Below are positions 1 through 7,689 of a stretch of DNA of 33,494 nt, piece by piece. This DNA comes from an uncultured Eubacteriales bacterium (GTDB lineage Bacteria > Bacillota > Clostridia > Christensenellales > Aristaeellaceae): the NCBI GenBank assembly GCA_900540045.1, contig UQEF01000024.1, positions 1-33,494 on the forward strand, read 5' to 3'. Positions within the stretch are counted from its first letter, which is position 1; every line of letters begins with the position of its first letter. The notes beneath the pieces were generated by a model. The model was given only the letters and a program-made list of their open reading frames with translations, had not been told where the DNA came from and did no database searches. A program made the position numbers and the translations under genes.

Positions 1-68
1 CGCAAGTCCTCTTTCCTCATGTCGCGCTCAACCAGCGTGTGCCAGAGGGGTTTATAGCTTATGCGCAT
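1..68 (-). CDS. XRE/Cro-type HTH regulator, N-terminal fragment
   Basis: Only the first 22 codons lie in the window, and the gene continues beyond base 1. Read on the minus strand from the ATG at 68-66, the peptide begins MRISYKPLWHTLVERDMRKE. This matches the opening helix of short Cro/C1-type DNA-binding regulators common in Firmicutes (pattern xISYxPLWxTLxxRxMxKxDL). A ribosome binding site AGGAGG (73-78, minus) lies 4 bases before the ATG, and a good promoter lies further upstream (110-138). The gene is divergent from the broken murQ copy. The family call rests on the N-terminus alone; which genes it controls is unknown. Confidence 0.72.
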   Translation of the reverse strand, partial: MRISYKPLWHTLVERDMRKEDL

Positions 69-109
69 TTATCCTCCTGCCTTTCTCCCGATTCCGAGTT
101 TCTGCTCCC

Positions 110-138
110 ATTATATCAAAATTCTTGCCAACTCACAA
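110..138 (-). promoter_or_regulatory. Sigma-A-type promoter of the XRE-type gene
   Basis: On the minus strand a -35 TTGTGA (138-133) and a consensus -10 TATAAT (115-110) are separated by 17 bases, about 40 bases before the XRE start codon. This marks 69-210 as a divergent intergenic region and argues that the N-terminal extension of the murQ reading frame through it is not protein. Confidence 0.7.
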
Positions 139-225
139 ACATTTCTTGACACAACCGCCGGTTATGTCTGGATTGTGCTTTTCCTTTCTTTTCTTGATTA
201 CATCTACTTAGCCATAAGCTGCGTT

Positions 226-864
226 ATGGCAGGCGGCCGCGATGCCGTGTTCCATGCCCAGGAGGCGCTGGAAGACCATGGGGAAATTGCGCGCATGGAT
301 CTGGAAAAGTGGGGCCTCAGACCTGCCGACACCGTGGTGGCGGCGTCGGCCAGCGGCCGTACGCCCTACTGTGTAAGCGCTTTGGACTATGCCCAGTCCC
401 TTGGATGCGGCAGGGTGGCGCTTGTGTGCAACCGCAATTCGGAAATGGCCCGTCATGCGGATGTCGCCATTGAGGTGGTTACGGGACCCGAGGTTATCAT
501 GGGGTCCACACGCATGAAGGCAGGAACCGCCCAGAAGATGGTGATGAACGTGCTTTCCACCTCCGTGATGGTACGGATGGGGCGCACATGCGGCAATCTG
601 ATGATTATGATCAAGGCGCGCAACGTGAAAGCAAATCACCGGATGCTTCGCTTGTTTGTGCAGGCGGTCGGCAATCCTGACCTGGACTATGCCAGAAAAA
701 TGATGGATGAAGCGGATGGCGGTTTGAGCGTGGCGGTGCTCATGGCGCTTCATGGAGTATCACGCGAGGAAGCGGCGCAGGCGCTCAGCGACGGACAGGG
801 CCATTTTGACCGGGCCATGCGCCTTCTCGAAAATCAAAAGACCGGCGCATATACAACCGCGTGA
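226..864 (+). pseudogene. murQ: N-acetylmuramic acid 6-phosphate etherase, 5'-truncated
   Basis: The protein from the ATG at 226 matches the C-terminal two thirds of MurQ, which cleaves MurNAc-6-phosphate to GlcNAc-6-phosphate and D-lactate in the cytoplasm. Visible are the AGG start of the second half, the ASASGRTPY phospho-sugar loop, the GSTRMKAGTAQK motif and the C-terminal helical domain. Full MurQ is about 300 residues; here about 212 remain. The first ~100 residues, with the GAGTSGRL loop and the ASECPPT segment carrying one of the two catalytic glutamates known from E. coli MurQ, have no counterpart upstream in any frame I read. The frame stays open to base 61, but that stretch is intergenic in character and holds the divergent promoter. 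Most likely a broken gene; a misjoined assembly is the main alternative. No clear ribosome binding site precedes 226. Confidence 0.75.
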
Positions 865-884
865 CTTTAAAAATCGAAACATTC

Positions 885-927
885 AAAGCGGAAGGACCTG
901 GTGTAAAACCAGTCCCTTCCGCTCTTT
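885..927. terminator. Bidirectional terminator between murQ and feoB
   Basis: A long hairpin has AAAGCGGAAGG on the left and CCTTCCGCTCTTT on the right, with CTGGT/ACCAG pairing inside. A-rich and T-rich flanks allow it to end transcription from both the murQ remnant (+) and feoB (-), which converge here. Confidence 0.75.
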
Positions 928-938
928 CTTTGATGCGG

Positions 939-3029
939 TTACGCCCCCAGCAGCCGGCTCAGCGCCGATACCAACGCGCACAGGGTAACCCCTGTAAGCG
1001 TAGGCAGAAGCACTGAGACGGCCGTCCACTTCAGGCTGTGAGTCTCCTTGTAAACCGTCAGGGTGGTGGTGGAGCAGGGCCAGTGGAACAGGGAAAACAA
1101 CGCCACACATGCGGCGGTTGTCAGCGTCCAGCCGTTGGCGACCAGCAGCGCACGCAGACTGTCCAGTCCCTGCACCTCCACCAGCGTTCCCTGGGACAGA
1201 TAGGTCATCAGCATGATGGGCAGCACGATCTCATTGGCGGGAAAGCCTAAGATGAAAGCCAGCAGAATCACCCCGTCCATCCCCAAAAAGCGTCCGGCAG
1301 GCTCCAGCGTGTCCGCCAGCAGGCGCAATAGCTGCGTATCGCCCACTCGCAGGTTCGCCAAAAGCCAGATCACCAGGCCGGCCGGCGCGGCCACCGTGAC
1401 CGCGCGGCCCAGTACGAAGAGCGTGCGGTCCAAGACGGACCGTATCAGCACCTGCCCCACCTTGGGACGTCGGAAGGGTGGCAGCTCCAGCGCAAAGGCG
1501 GATGGCACTCCTTTGAGCACTGTGGCGGAAAGAAGCCGGGAACAGCCCAGCGTAACGCCCACGCACAGCACGATCAGCCCAAGCATCATCGCTGCGCCTG
1601 CCAGCGACCCCACAGGCCCCTCAACAAGGACAAAAAACATGGAAATCAAGGCGATCAGTGTGGGAAACCGGCCATTGCAGGGCACCAGAGCATTGGTCAG
1701 AATAGCAATCAGACGCTCGCGCGGACTTTGGATGATGCGGCATCCCATCACGCCCACCGCGTTGCAGCCAAGCCCCATGCACATGCAAAGCGCCTGCTTG
1801 CCGCAGGCGCGGCAGCGCTGGAAGCAGCGGTCCAGATGGAAAGCTACGCGCGGGAGGAATCCCAGATCCTCCAGCAGCGTAAAGAGCGGAAAGAAGATCG
1901 CCATGGGCGGCAGCATGACGGACACCACCCAGCTGGTTACGCGGTATACGCCCGATACCAGCGCCTCCGTGAGCCATTGGGGAGCCCCCAGACCCAGGAG
2001 CCAGGCGAAAAGGCGTGGCTCAAGTCCGGACAGCGTTTCGCTCAGCCACGCAGACGGCACGTTGGCGCCCGATATGGTCAGGTACAGCACCAGCCCCAGC
2101 AGCGCCAGCATGAGCGGAATGCCAATGTGCCGGCGGGCCAGCAGCCGGTCGATGCGAAGCTGGCGCAGATCCGCTGACGATTGCGAAGGACGGCGCACCA
2201 CGCGGCGGCATAGCTCGCCCGCGGCGCGGTAGCCTTCGGAGACAACGGTTTCCGCCAGCTTTTCCCTGAAAAAGCCGGAGCGCTCCAGCACGTTTTTCTG
2301 CTCTTGTATGGCATTCCTGAGCGAGTCCCGATCGGATGCGTTCGCCTCCGACAGCAATTTGGCAAGGAAGCCGTCATCGCCGGTCATGGCGCGAAGCGCG
2401 GCAAAACGGGCTGTGCCTGCCGATTCAATCGCGGGAACGGCCTTCTGGATCTGCTGTGCAATCACGCTTTGCGCCTGCTCCACCGCTTTGGGATAGGATA
2501 GAAGAAGGGCCGCCGCGGTTCGTGTGGAAACACGCGCCGCCGCGGCCTCCTCCACCCGCTGCTTGAGGCGGTCAAGGCCCTGCCGGTTCCGGGCGGCGAT
2601 GCCTACGACCGGCAGCCCAAGCAGCTGTTCCAGCAGTTCGACGTCTACCTCCATGCCCCTTGAACGCGCTTCGTCCATCATATTGACGCAAAGCACCATG
2701 CGCGGGCTGGCCTCCGCCACCTGTAATGCCAGATTCAGGTTGCGCTCCAGACAGGTGGCGTCACATACGACAATGACCGCGTCCTGTGCTTCAAAGGTCA
2801 GGCAATCGCTTGCAACCATTTCTTCCGGCGAGCCGCTCAGCAGCGAATACGCGCCTGGCAGGTCCGTGAGCGTCCAGTCCGCAGTGTTTCCCCGTACCAG
2901 GCCGCGTGCGGTATCCACCGTTTTGCCGGCCCAGTTTCCCGTGTGTTGCCGAAGCCCGGTGAGGGCGTTGAATACCGTGCTCTTGCCCACGTTCGGATTG
3001 CCGCACAGGGCTACGCGCAGCACGCTCAT
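939..3029 (-). CDS. feoB: Ferrous iron transporter FeoB
   Basis: A 696-residue inner-membrane Fe(II) transporter with an N-terminal G domain and a C-terminal membrane channel. G1 is GNPNVGKST (residues 10-18), G3 contains DLPGAYS and G4 contains NMMD. A helical GDI-like spacer follows, then two Gate-type hydrophobic blocks with conserved cysteines (CRACGKQALC; GLGCNAVG). The start at 3029 is chosen because SVLRVALCGNPN is the normal FeoB opening and a GGAGG site sits just upstream; a longer open frame to 3182 overlaps feoA and is not used. The start overlaps the feoA stop by 4 bases (ATGA), so the two are translationally coupled. Length is typical, and nothing looks broken. Confidence 0.96.
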   Translation of the reverse strand: MSVLRVALCGNPNVGKSTVFNALTGLRQHTGNWAGKTVDTARGLVRGNTADWTLTDLPGAYSLLSGSPEEMVASDCLTFEAQDAVIVVCDATCLERNLNLALQVAEASPRMVLCVNMMDEARSRGMEVDVELLEQLLGLPVVGIAARNRQGLDRLKQRVEEAAAARVSTRTAAALLLSYPKAVEQAQSVIAQQIQKAVPAIESAGTARFAALRAMTGDDGFLAKLLSEANASDRDSLRNAIQEQKNVLERSGFFREKLAETVVSEGYRAAGELCRRVVRRPSQSSADLRQLRIDRLLARRHIGIPLMLALLGLVLYLTISGANVPSAWLSETLSGLEPRLFAWLLGLGAPQWLTEALVSGVYRVTSWVVSVMLPPMAIFFPLFTLLEDLGFLPRVAFHLDRCFQRCRACGKQALCMCMGLGCNAVGVMGCRIIQSPRERLIAILTNALVPCNGRFPTLIALISMFFVLVEGPVGSLAGAAMMLGLIVLCVGVTLGCSRLLSATVLKGVPSAFALELPPFRRPKVGQVLIRSVLDRTLFVLGRAVTVAAPAGLVIWLLANLRVGDTQLLRLLADTLEPAGRFLGMDGVILLAFILGFPANEIVLPIMLMTYLSQGTLVEVQGLDSLRALLVANGWTLTTAACVALFSLFHWPCSTTTLTVYKETHSLKWTAVSVLLPTLTGVTLCALVSALSRLLGA

Positions 3030-3274
3030 TTTTTGCCTCCCTCCGCAAGGCAGAGGACGGTCCGCGCGTCTCCGCTTCGAAGCGCCACCACCGTGTCCCG
3101 GATTCGGTAGGCGCTGGGATCGCCAAAAGCGGAAGGAAACAGGCAGGTAACACGGCTGTTTTCGGTAAAGCCCAGGTCGCACAGGCGGGACTGCATCGCG
3201 CCCGTGCCCGTCAGCCTTGCAATGCGGGCGCTTTCGCCGCTCGCGAGCCTATCTAATGTAAAGGCTTGTTCCAT
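3026..3274 (-). CDS. feoA: FeoA family iron-transport accessory protein
   Basis: An 82-residue single-domain protein with the SH3-like FeoA fold: TLDRLASGESARIARLTG, then a RLCDLGFTENSRVTCL segment typical of the family, ending in a beta-rich core. FeoA is a small cytoplasmic protein that assists FeoB. The gene precedes feoB and overlaps it by 4 bases. AAGGTGG lies about 10 bases before the ATG. No convincing Fur box was seen upstream; the only structure there is a short ACCCTG-TTTT-CAGGGT hairpin (3339-3354) of unknown meaning. Confidence 0.93.
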   Translation of the reverse strand: MEQAFTLDRLASGESARIARLTGTGAMQSRLCDLGFTENSRVTCLFPSAFGDPSAYRIRDTVVALRSGDARTVLCLAEGGKK

Positions 3275-3372
3275 CAGGATCGCACCACCTTGTTCTCTAC
3301 GTTCGGGTGAAAGGGGGAATGCCTTTCCACCCTGTTTTCAGGGTATGACGTCTGCGCGCAGGCGTGCGCCGC

Positions 3373-3401
3373 TTGCCATTTTCCGCCGGGCATGGTACCA
3401 T
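3373..3401 (+). promoter_or_regulatory. Promoter of the SpoIID-like gene
   Basis: TTGCCA (3373-3378) and TACCAT (3396-3401) are separated by 17 bases. The start point would fall near 3408, downstream of an in-frame ATG at 3392. This supports translation starting at 3509 rather than 3392. Confidence 0.55.
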
Positions 3402-3508
3402 ACGTTTGGATGGCGCAGCCGTATGGATTTACCTGCAGGCAATGCGCAGTCCGCCGCGTTTTATGCGCGAAAGCGTTCGCACTGTTTATTGAAGGAGGCC
3501 GCTTTATC

Positions 3509-5326
3509 ATGCTTTGCAACCGACGGTCCATTCGCCGCTGCCTGGCCCTGATGCTCGTGCTGGCCCTGCCGCTGTGTGCAGCGTGCGCTCAGGAGCAGAC
3601 ACTGCCCTCCGCAGGTGAGCGCGATCAGACGGTGCGCGTCTATTTGAGCCGCCTGAATCTGACGGACCGCATGGATCTGTCCCTGGTTTCGGCCTATAGT
3701 GTGAATACGCAGCAGGGCGCCCAGCTGCATTTTCAGGCCGGCAGCGAGGTGGCCGTGCTGCTGCGCGATGGCGCGCTGTACCTGTATTATGAGGGAATGA
3801 GCCAGCTGGCCGGCCAGAGCGTCACGCTGCTGCGCGACGCGGCAGAAGGGGAGAGCGGCTTCCGCCTGACCAATTACCCGGCGCTCTATGCGGGCGATTT
3901 GCAGATCGACCTGATAGACGGAAAGATCCGCCCTGTATTGAGCGTGCATGTGGAGGACTATCTGCTGGGCGTGGTGCCTTACGAAATGAGCGATTCCTTT
4001 CCTCTGGAGGCGCTGAAGGCCCAGGCTGTGGCGGCCCGCACCTATGCGCTGCGCAGCCAGAATCCCACGCAGCCCTATGATCTGGTGGATACCACCAACG
4101 ATCAGGTGTACCGCGGCTATGTGCCCGGAAACGATCGGACCGAGCGGGCTATCCGCGAAACGCGCGGTGTGTGCGGCTTTTACCGCGACCAGCTGGCCCA
4201 GTGCTACTATTCGGCCAGCAACGGCGGACAGACTGAGCTGGTGGAAACCGTGTGGCCCACGGATGAGGATTTCGGCTATTATGCCTTTGGCGACGACCCC
4301 TACGACGTGGCCAATCCCGACAGCGTGGTGCGCACCTTTGAAATGAAAAAGGCCTATGGGGAGGAGGAAACCGCGCCCTATGCCCTCCGCAGCCTGTTGG
4401 CCACGCAGCTTTTTGACCAGCTGACAGCCCGCGGCTATGATCCCACGCCGGAGAGCGTGCGCGTGGACGGGGTGAGCGCTGTAAGCGTATCCGGGGCGGC
4501 GAGCGAGGACAACAAGTACATGACGCGCCTCACGCTGACCGTGTCCATCAGCGGCCGCACCCGCAAAAACGCCCCTGCCCCCGTCGTGGACCTCAACGCC
4601 GAGGAGGTCAGCCTCTTTGAGGTGGTGGAGGAAACGCCCAGCCCCACGCCCACCGTGCAGGCAACGGGCTTCGTGCCGGTGGTCACCGTTACCCCCAGCC
4701 CCACGCCCACCCCGGTCTATGGTCCCTTTACCCCCATTGAAGAACCCTTCACGCTGGAACTGGACATCTTCCCGACCGCAGAACAGGCGCTGGGACTGGA
4801 TATTACCGCCCATTATGACAACGAGCTGTGGAGCGTGCGTGAAACCGGCGACAGCTTTGTCATTGAGGCGCGCCGCTTCGGCCATGGCGTGGGGATGAGT
4901 CAGCGCGGAGCGCAGTGGATGGCTTCCGAGTATGGCAAAACCTATCAGGAGATCATCGCATTCTACTATCCGGGTCTCACACTCATGCGCTATGAGGACC
5001 AGCCCGCGCAGATGATTCAGCCGGAGGCGGCGCTGGCCGCCACCCCCGGCCCCGCACCCACTCCCACCCCCCGGCCCACGCTCATGCCTATGACCCTGAC
5101 GCCCGGGGAAGGCCAGTGGCTGGCTACTGTGACCGAAATCGACGACGACAGCTCGCTTAACCTGCGCAAAACGCCGGATCTGGGCGGCGAGATTCTCATG
5201 CGCCTTTATAAGGGACAGCAGGTGCTCGTGTTGGAGCGCTGCCCCCAGGAGGGATGGGTCAAAGTGCGCACTGACGTGGCCGAAGGCTACGTGGTGGAGG
5301 AATATCTGACGGCGGAAACGCCGTAA
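3509..5326 (+). CDS. Secreted SpoIID/LytB-domain protein with C-terminal SH3 domain
   Basis: A 605-residue exported protein. A signal peptide (LALMLVLALPLCAACAQ) is followed by an N-terminal beta domain, then the SpoIID/LytB core: YLLGVVPYEMSDSFPLEALKAQAVAARTYAL, the SNGGQTE segment, and much later FGHGVGMSQRGAQWMA. SpoIID proteins degrade peptidoglycan as lytic transglycosylases, and LytB-type relatives stimulate amidases. Two Pro/Thr-rich linkers of the SPTPTP kind interrupt and follow the core, and a bacterial SH3 domain (LNLRKTPDLGG...GYVVEEYL) ends the protein, probably for wall binding. The start at 3509 has GAAGGAGG (3491-3498) upstream and gives the signal peptide directly. It is longer than SpoIID itself (~340 residues), so this is a relative rather than the sporulation protein proper. 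Confidence 0.85.
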   Translation: MLCNRRSIRRCLALMLVLALPLCAACAQEQTLPSAGERDQTVRVYLSRLNLTDRMDLSLVSAYSVNTQQGAQLHFQAGSEVAVLLRDGALYLYYEGMSQLAGQSVTLLRDAAEGESGFRLTNYPALYAGDLQIDLIDGKIRPVLSVHVEDYLLGVVPYEMSDSFPLEALKAQAVAARTYALRSQNPTQPYDLVDTTNDQVYRGYVPGNDRTERAIRETRGVCGFYRDQLAQCYYSASNGGQTELVETVWPTDEDFGYYAFGDDPYDVANPDSVVRTFEMKKAYGEEETAPYALRSLLATQLFDQLTARGYDPTPESVRVDGVSAVSVSGAASEDNKYMTRLTLTVSISGRTRKNAPAPVVDLNAEEVSLFEVVEETPSPTPTVQATGFVPVVTVTPSPTPTPVYGPFTPIEEPFTLELDIFPTAEQALGLDITAHYDNELWSVRETGDSFVIEARRFGHGVGMSQRGAQWMASEYGKTYQEIIAFYYPGLTLMRYEDQPAQMIQPEAALAATPGPAPTPTPRPTLMPMTLTPGEGQWLATVTEIDDDSSLNLRKTPDLGGEILMRLYKGQQVLVLERCPQEGWVKVRTDVAEGYVVEEYLTAETP

Positions 5327-5375
5327 ACGCGGGTTTTACAAGTATGCGGGGAAAATGCCGCGCCTTTCTATGGCC

Positions 5376-5399
5376 TTTTTGCGAAATTTGTCGTATACT
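5376..5399 (+). promoter_or_regulatory. Candidate promoter before the 5450 gene
   Basis: TATACT (5394-5399) is a good -10 box. No consensus -35 lies at 17 bases, but TTTTTGC (5376-5382) lies exactly 11 bases upstream, an arrangement repeated before the EF-G and hydrolase genes (19364-19387, 23138-23161). Confidence 0.4.
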
Positions 5400-5449
5400 G
5401 ATATCGGCCATTCGACCGGAAAACGGAATGCGCCAGAGGAGGAAAGCGC

Positions 5450-5641
5450 ATGTGGAGCCCTGCTGCCCCCAATGCCCATGAAGGTTCTGCCGCCGTGCCG
5501 GGCGCAAGGCGCCGCCGTCGTGGGCGCGCCGTACGTTTCTTTCGTGGCTATTTGATGATGGTGGGTGCGCTGACGACGCTGTATGTGCTTTTGCAGCTGG
5601 CGGTGCGCCTGCTGGTGGAAATCGGAAAATGGATGCCCTGA
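5450..5641 (+). CDS. Small single-span membrane protein, unknown
   Basis: A 63-residue protein not recognised as any family. Residues 1-30 are polar and basic with an RRRRRGR run; residues ~32-55 form one hydrophobic segment (YLMMVGALTTLYVLLQLAVRLL). The positive-inside rule puts the basic N-terminus in the cytoplasm. It is well supported as a gene: AGAGGAGG (5435-5442) lies 7 bases before the ATG, a -10 box precedes it, and the next gene starts 13 bases after its stop behind its own GGAGG. It probably acts with the DUF4230 neighbour, but that is inference from spacing only. Confidence 0.7.
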   Translation: MWSPAAPNAHEGSAAVPGARRRRRGRAVRFFRGYLMMVGALTTLYVLLQLAVRLLVEIGKWMP

Positions 5642-5654
5642 CGGAGGAAATCAG

Positions 5655-6293
5655 TTGATCAGATTTGCAAAACGGCTGATCGGCTTTGCCGCATGCATTG
5701 TGGTTGCGCTGGTGCTGGTCCGCTTCGGCCCCACGCTCTGGGTCCGGATTTTTGGCGGCGGCAACACGCAATGGATCAGCGAACGGTTTTCGGAAACGCT
5801 TCGGGAAAAAAATGAACTGGTCGTCTATGAGGTGGAGATTACGGGGCAGGAAACGGTATCGCAGGATGCCTGGCTGCTGGGCACAGTGCAAAAGGTGGAA
5901 ATGCCCTATACATTCCAAATGAGCTTCACTGTTGACCTGAGCCAGGCAGTGGTTTCCGCAGGGGAAGGCCTGGTGGAGGTCCGGCTTCCTTCTCCATCGC
6001 CTGCCTATCCAAGGCTTACGGTGCAGGAGAACGAGGTGAAAAAATCCGACTGGCTTTATCCCCTCACCCCGGAGCGCTATGCGCAGATCCAGCAGGAGAC
6101 GGAGGAGCGCCTCTTTGCCCAATGCAGCGAAAACGAGGAGTACCGCGCCGGCGCCTGGGGCGTAACGGTGCGCAATGTGGAATCGTTATTCCAGTCTGTG
6201 CTGGAGCAAAGCGGGTGGGGGAATGGATGCAGCATCTGTGTCGTCCAGGACGACAGCCTGCGCCCCGAGGCCGTTGAGGAAAGCGCCGCATAA
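5655..6293 (+). CDS. DUF4230 domain membrane-anchored protein
   Basis: A 212-residue protein read from a TTG start with GGAGG (5643-5647) upstream; an ATG at 5583 lies inside the preceding gene and lacks such a site. An N-terminal membrane anchor (residues ~6-24) is followed by an extracytoplasmic domain with the DUF4230 pattern: LREKNELVVYEVEITG, an aromatic beta region (MPYTFQMSFTVDLSQAVV), LVEVRLPSP and a C-terminal helix (ERYAQIQQETEERLF). The function of DUF4230 is unknown. It sits 13 bases after a small membrane protein and is followed by a strong terminator, so the two form a closed transcription unit. Confidence 0.75.
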   Translation: MIRFAKRLIGFAACIVVALVLVRFGPTLWVRIFGGGNTQWISERFSETLREKNELVVYEVEITGQETVSQDAWLLGTVQKVEMPYTFQMSFTVDLSQAVVSAGEGLVEVRLPSPSPAYPRLTVQENEVKKSDWLYPLTPERYAQIQQETEERLFAQCSENEEYRAGAWGVTVRNVESLFQSVLEQSGWGNGCSICVVQDDSLRPEAVEESAA

Positions 6294-6310
6294 CGTAGGC
6301 CTACATTTCT

Positions 6311-6360
6311 CAGGCAGCGGCAGGTCATCTTCGGGATGACGCGCCGCTGCCTGTGTTTTT
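6311..6360 (+). terminator. Rho-independent terminator after the DUF4230 gene
   Basis: The stem CAGGCAGCGGC (6311-6321) pairs with GCCGCTGCCTG (6343-6353), encloses an inner GTCATC-TTCG-GGATGAC hairpin, and is followed by GTTTTT. It isolates the downstream MotA-like unit, which has its own promoter. Confidence 0.88.
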
Positions 6361-6390
6361 CACAAACATTTCCCATTTATTCCATACGTA

Positions 6391-6419
6391 TTTACAAAGT
6401 ATGAAAAAAGCGTTACAAT
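6391..6419 (+). promoter_or_regulatory. Promoter of the MotA/OmpA-like unit
   Basis: TTTACA (6391-6396), a 17-base spacer and TACAAT (6414-6419) lie in an AT-rich tract unlike the surrounding DNA. The start point would be near 6426, about 37 bases before the GTG start. Confidence 0.75.
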
Positions 6420-6462
6420 ACAAAATGAATCTTTTTATCAATACGGACCGGAGGTGCCGCAA

Positions 6463-7677
6463 GTGCCCACGTTGACCCAGCTCTCGTCCAATCTGACGGA
6501 AATTGTGATTTATGCAGCCATCGCGCTGGTTACCCTGACGGGTCTGTGCAAGTGCATTTATCCCCTTTTACGAAATGCCACACTTCTCAACCGCGCGGTC
6601 ATCAAGCTGGAGAAGAGCACTGCGGCGGGGGAGCGTCCCATCTGGCGCGAGGCGCGCTTTTTGGGCCGGTCGCTGCGCAACGAGTGGCAGCAGTTTTTGC
6701 TTAACGCCGGACAGCTGGACATGCGTGGCATTCCCTGTGATACGCGCGAATATATCAACGAGGAAACCGTGGTGGACAAGCCGGGTCACGCCCAGCTGGC
6801 GGAGCTCATTCCGGGCCTGCTGACCTCTCTGGGTATTCTGGGCACGTTCGTCGGCCTGATGCAGGGCCTTACCAGCGTGGATTTCAGCAACGCGGAGGGA
6901 ACCATCCAGAGCATTCCCCAGTTGCTCAGCGGCATGCGTTTCGCCTTTGCCACCTCGGTGGCGGGCATCTCCTGCTCGCTTCTGTTCAATATGTTTAACC
7001 GCATGGCCGCAGGCCGGGCGGTGCGGGCGTTGGACAATTTCGAGGATGCTTTCTATGAACTGGCCATGCCCCGTCCGCTCCAGCCGGATGTGCAGCTGAT
7101 GTGCCAGAAGCAGGACGAGGAAGTCCGTATGGCCCGACTGGCCGAAAACGTGGGCAATCACGTGGCGGCCTCGCTGGAAATGGCCATTGGACGCGCCATG
7201 GCGCCGCTTACGCAGTCGCTGGATACGTTTATCAAGTGTGCGACGCGTGAGCAGGTGGACGGCGTGCGGCGCATCGTGGGCCAGTTCGTGCAGCAGATGA
7301 ACACATCGCTCAGCGGCCAGATGACAGCGCTGGGCGACACGATGAACGCGGTTAACCGGGGTCAGCTGCAAACCCAGAAGAATCTGCAGACCACGCTGGA
7401 CGCCGCGCGCGCCATGGCGGGCGACGCGCAGGCGATCCGGGAGGCGAGCGCGGAAATCGCCCGGCAAATGCAGGCGTTCGCTCAGGAGATGCAAAAAGAA
7501 CGCGACAGCCGCGCCGAAGCGCTGGGCACAGCGGAAAGCGCAGGACAGTCCCTTGCCGACCAGCTCGATGCGCTGGCGGAATCCTTCCGTCGCATGCAGG
7601 TAGCCGCGGACTTGCTGACGGATGAAATGAACACGCTTCCCTCCGAAGACGCGCAGGCCCCGGCGGCGGAGCTGTAA
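6463..7677 (+). CDS. MotA/TolQ/ExbB-type proton channel, ZorA-like
   Basis: A 404-residue membrane protein. TM1 spans ~13-36; TM2 (~113-136) contains PGLLTSLGILGTFVGLMQGL, the hallmark glycine-rich helix of TolQ/ExbB/MotA channels; TM3 spans ~157-180 (RFAFATSVAGISCSLLFN). This three-span plan and the motif resemble ZorA of Zorya systems more than flagellar MotA (four spans). About 200 residues of mostly helical, Gln/Glu-rich cytoplasmic tail follow (from ~202), as in ZorA but shorter than many. Channel proteins of this group form pentamers around a MotB-like dimer and couple ion flow to motion. The GTG at 6463 is preferred to the GTG at 6454 because GGAGGT (6450-6455) lies 7-8 bases before the former and overlaps the latter. 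It is the first of three closely spaced genes. Confidence 0.85.
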   Translation: MPTLTQLSSNLTEIVIYAAIALVTLTGLCKCIYPLLRNATLLNRAVIKLEKSTAAGERPIWREARFLGRSLRNEWQQFLLNAGQLDMRGIPCDTREYINEETVVDKPGHAQLAELIPGLLTSLGILGTFVGLMQGLTSVDFSNAEGTIQSIPQLLSGMRFAFATSVAGISCSLLFNMFNRMAAGRAVRALDNFEDAFYELAMPRPLQPDVQLMCQKQDEEVRMARLAENVGNHVAASLEMAIGRAMAPLTQSLDTFIKCATREQVDGVRRIVGQFVQQMNTSLSGQMTALGDTMNAVNRGQLQTQKNLQTTLDAARAMAGDAQAIREASAEIARQMQAFAQEMQKERDSRAEALGTAESAGQSLADQLDALAESFRRMQVAADLLTDEMNTLPSEDAQAPAAEL

Positions 7678-7689
7678 GGAGAGTGGCAG

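Noticed and set aside
61..225. N-terminal extension of the murQ fragment as a real membrane segment
   Set aside because: The stretch is AT-rich intergenic DNA holding the divergent XRE promoter and shows no MurQ similarity; its hydrophobic translation is a by-product of T-rich sequence.
211..230. GCCATAA-N6-TTATGGC inverted repeat as a transposon end or invertible-element site
   Set aside because: Seven-base arms with short spacers are expected dozens of times by chance in this window, and no recombinase or second copy is present.
4630..5090. Repeated CCCACGCCCACC-type DNA as a repeat element
   Set aside because: It encodes the Pro/Thr linkers of the SpoIID-like protein in frame; the repetition is explained by the protein.
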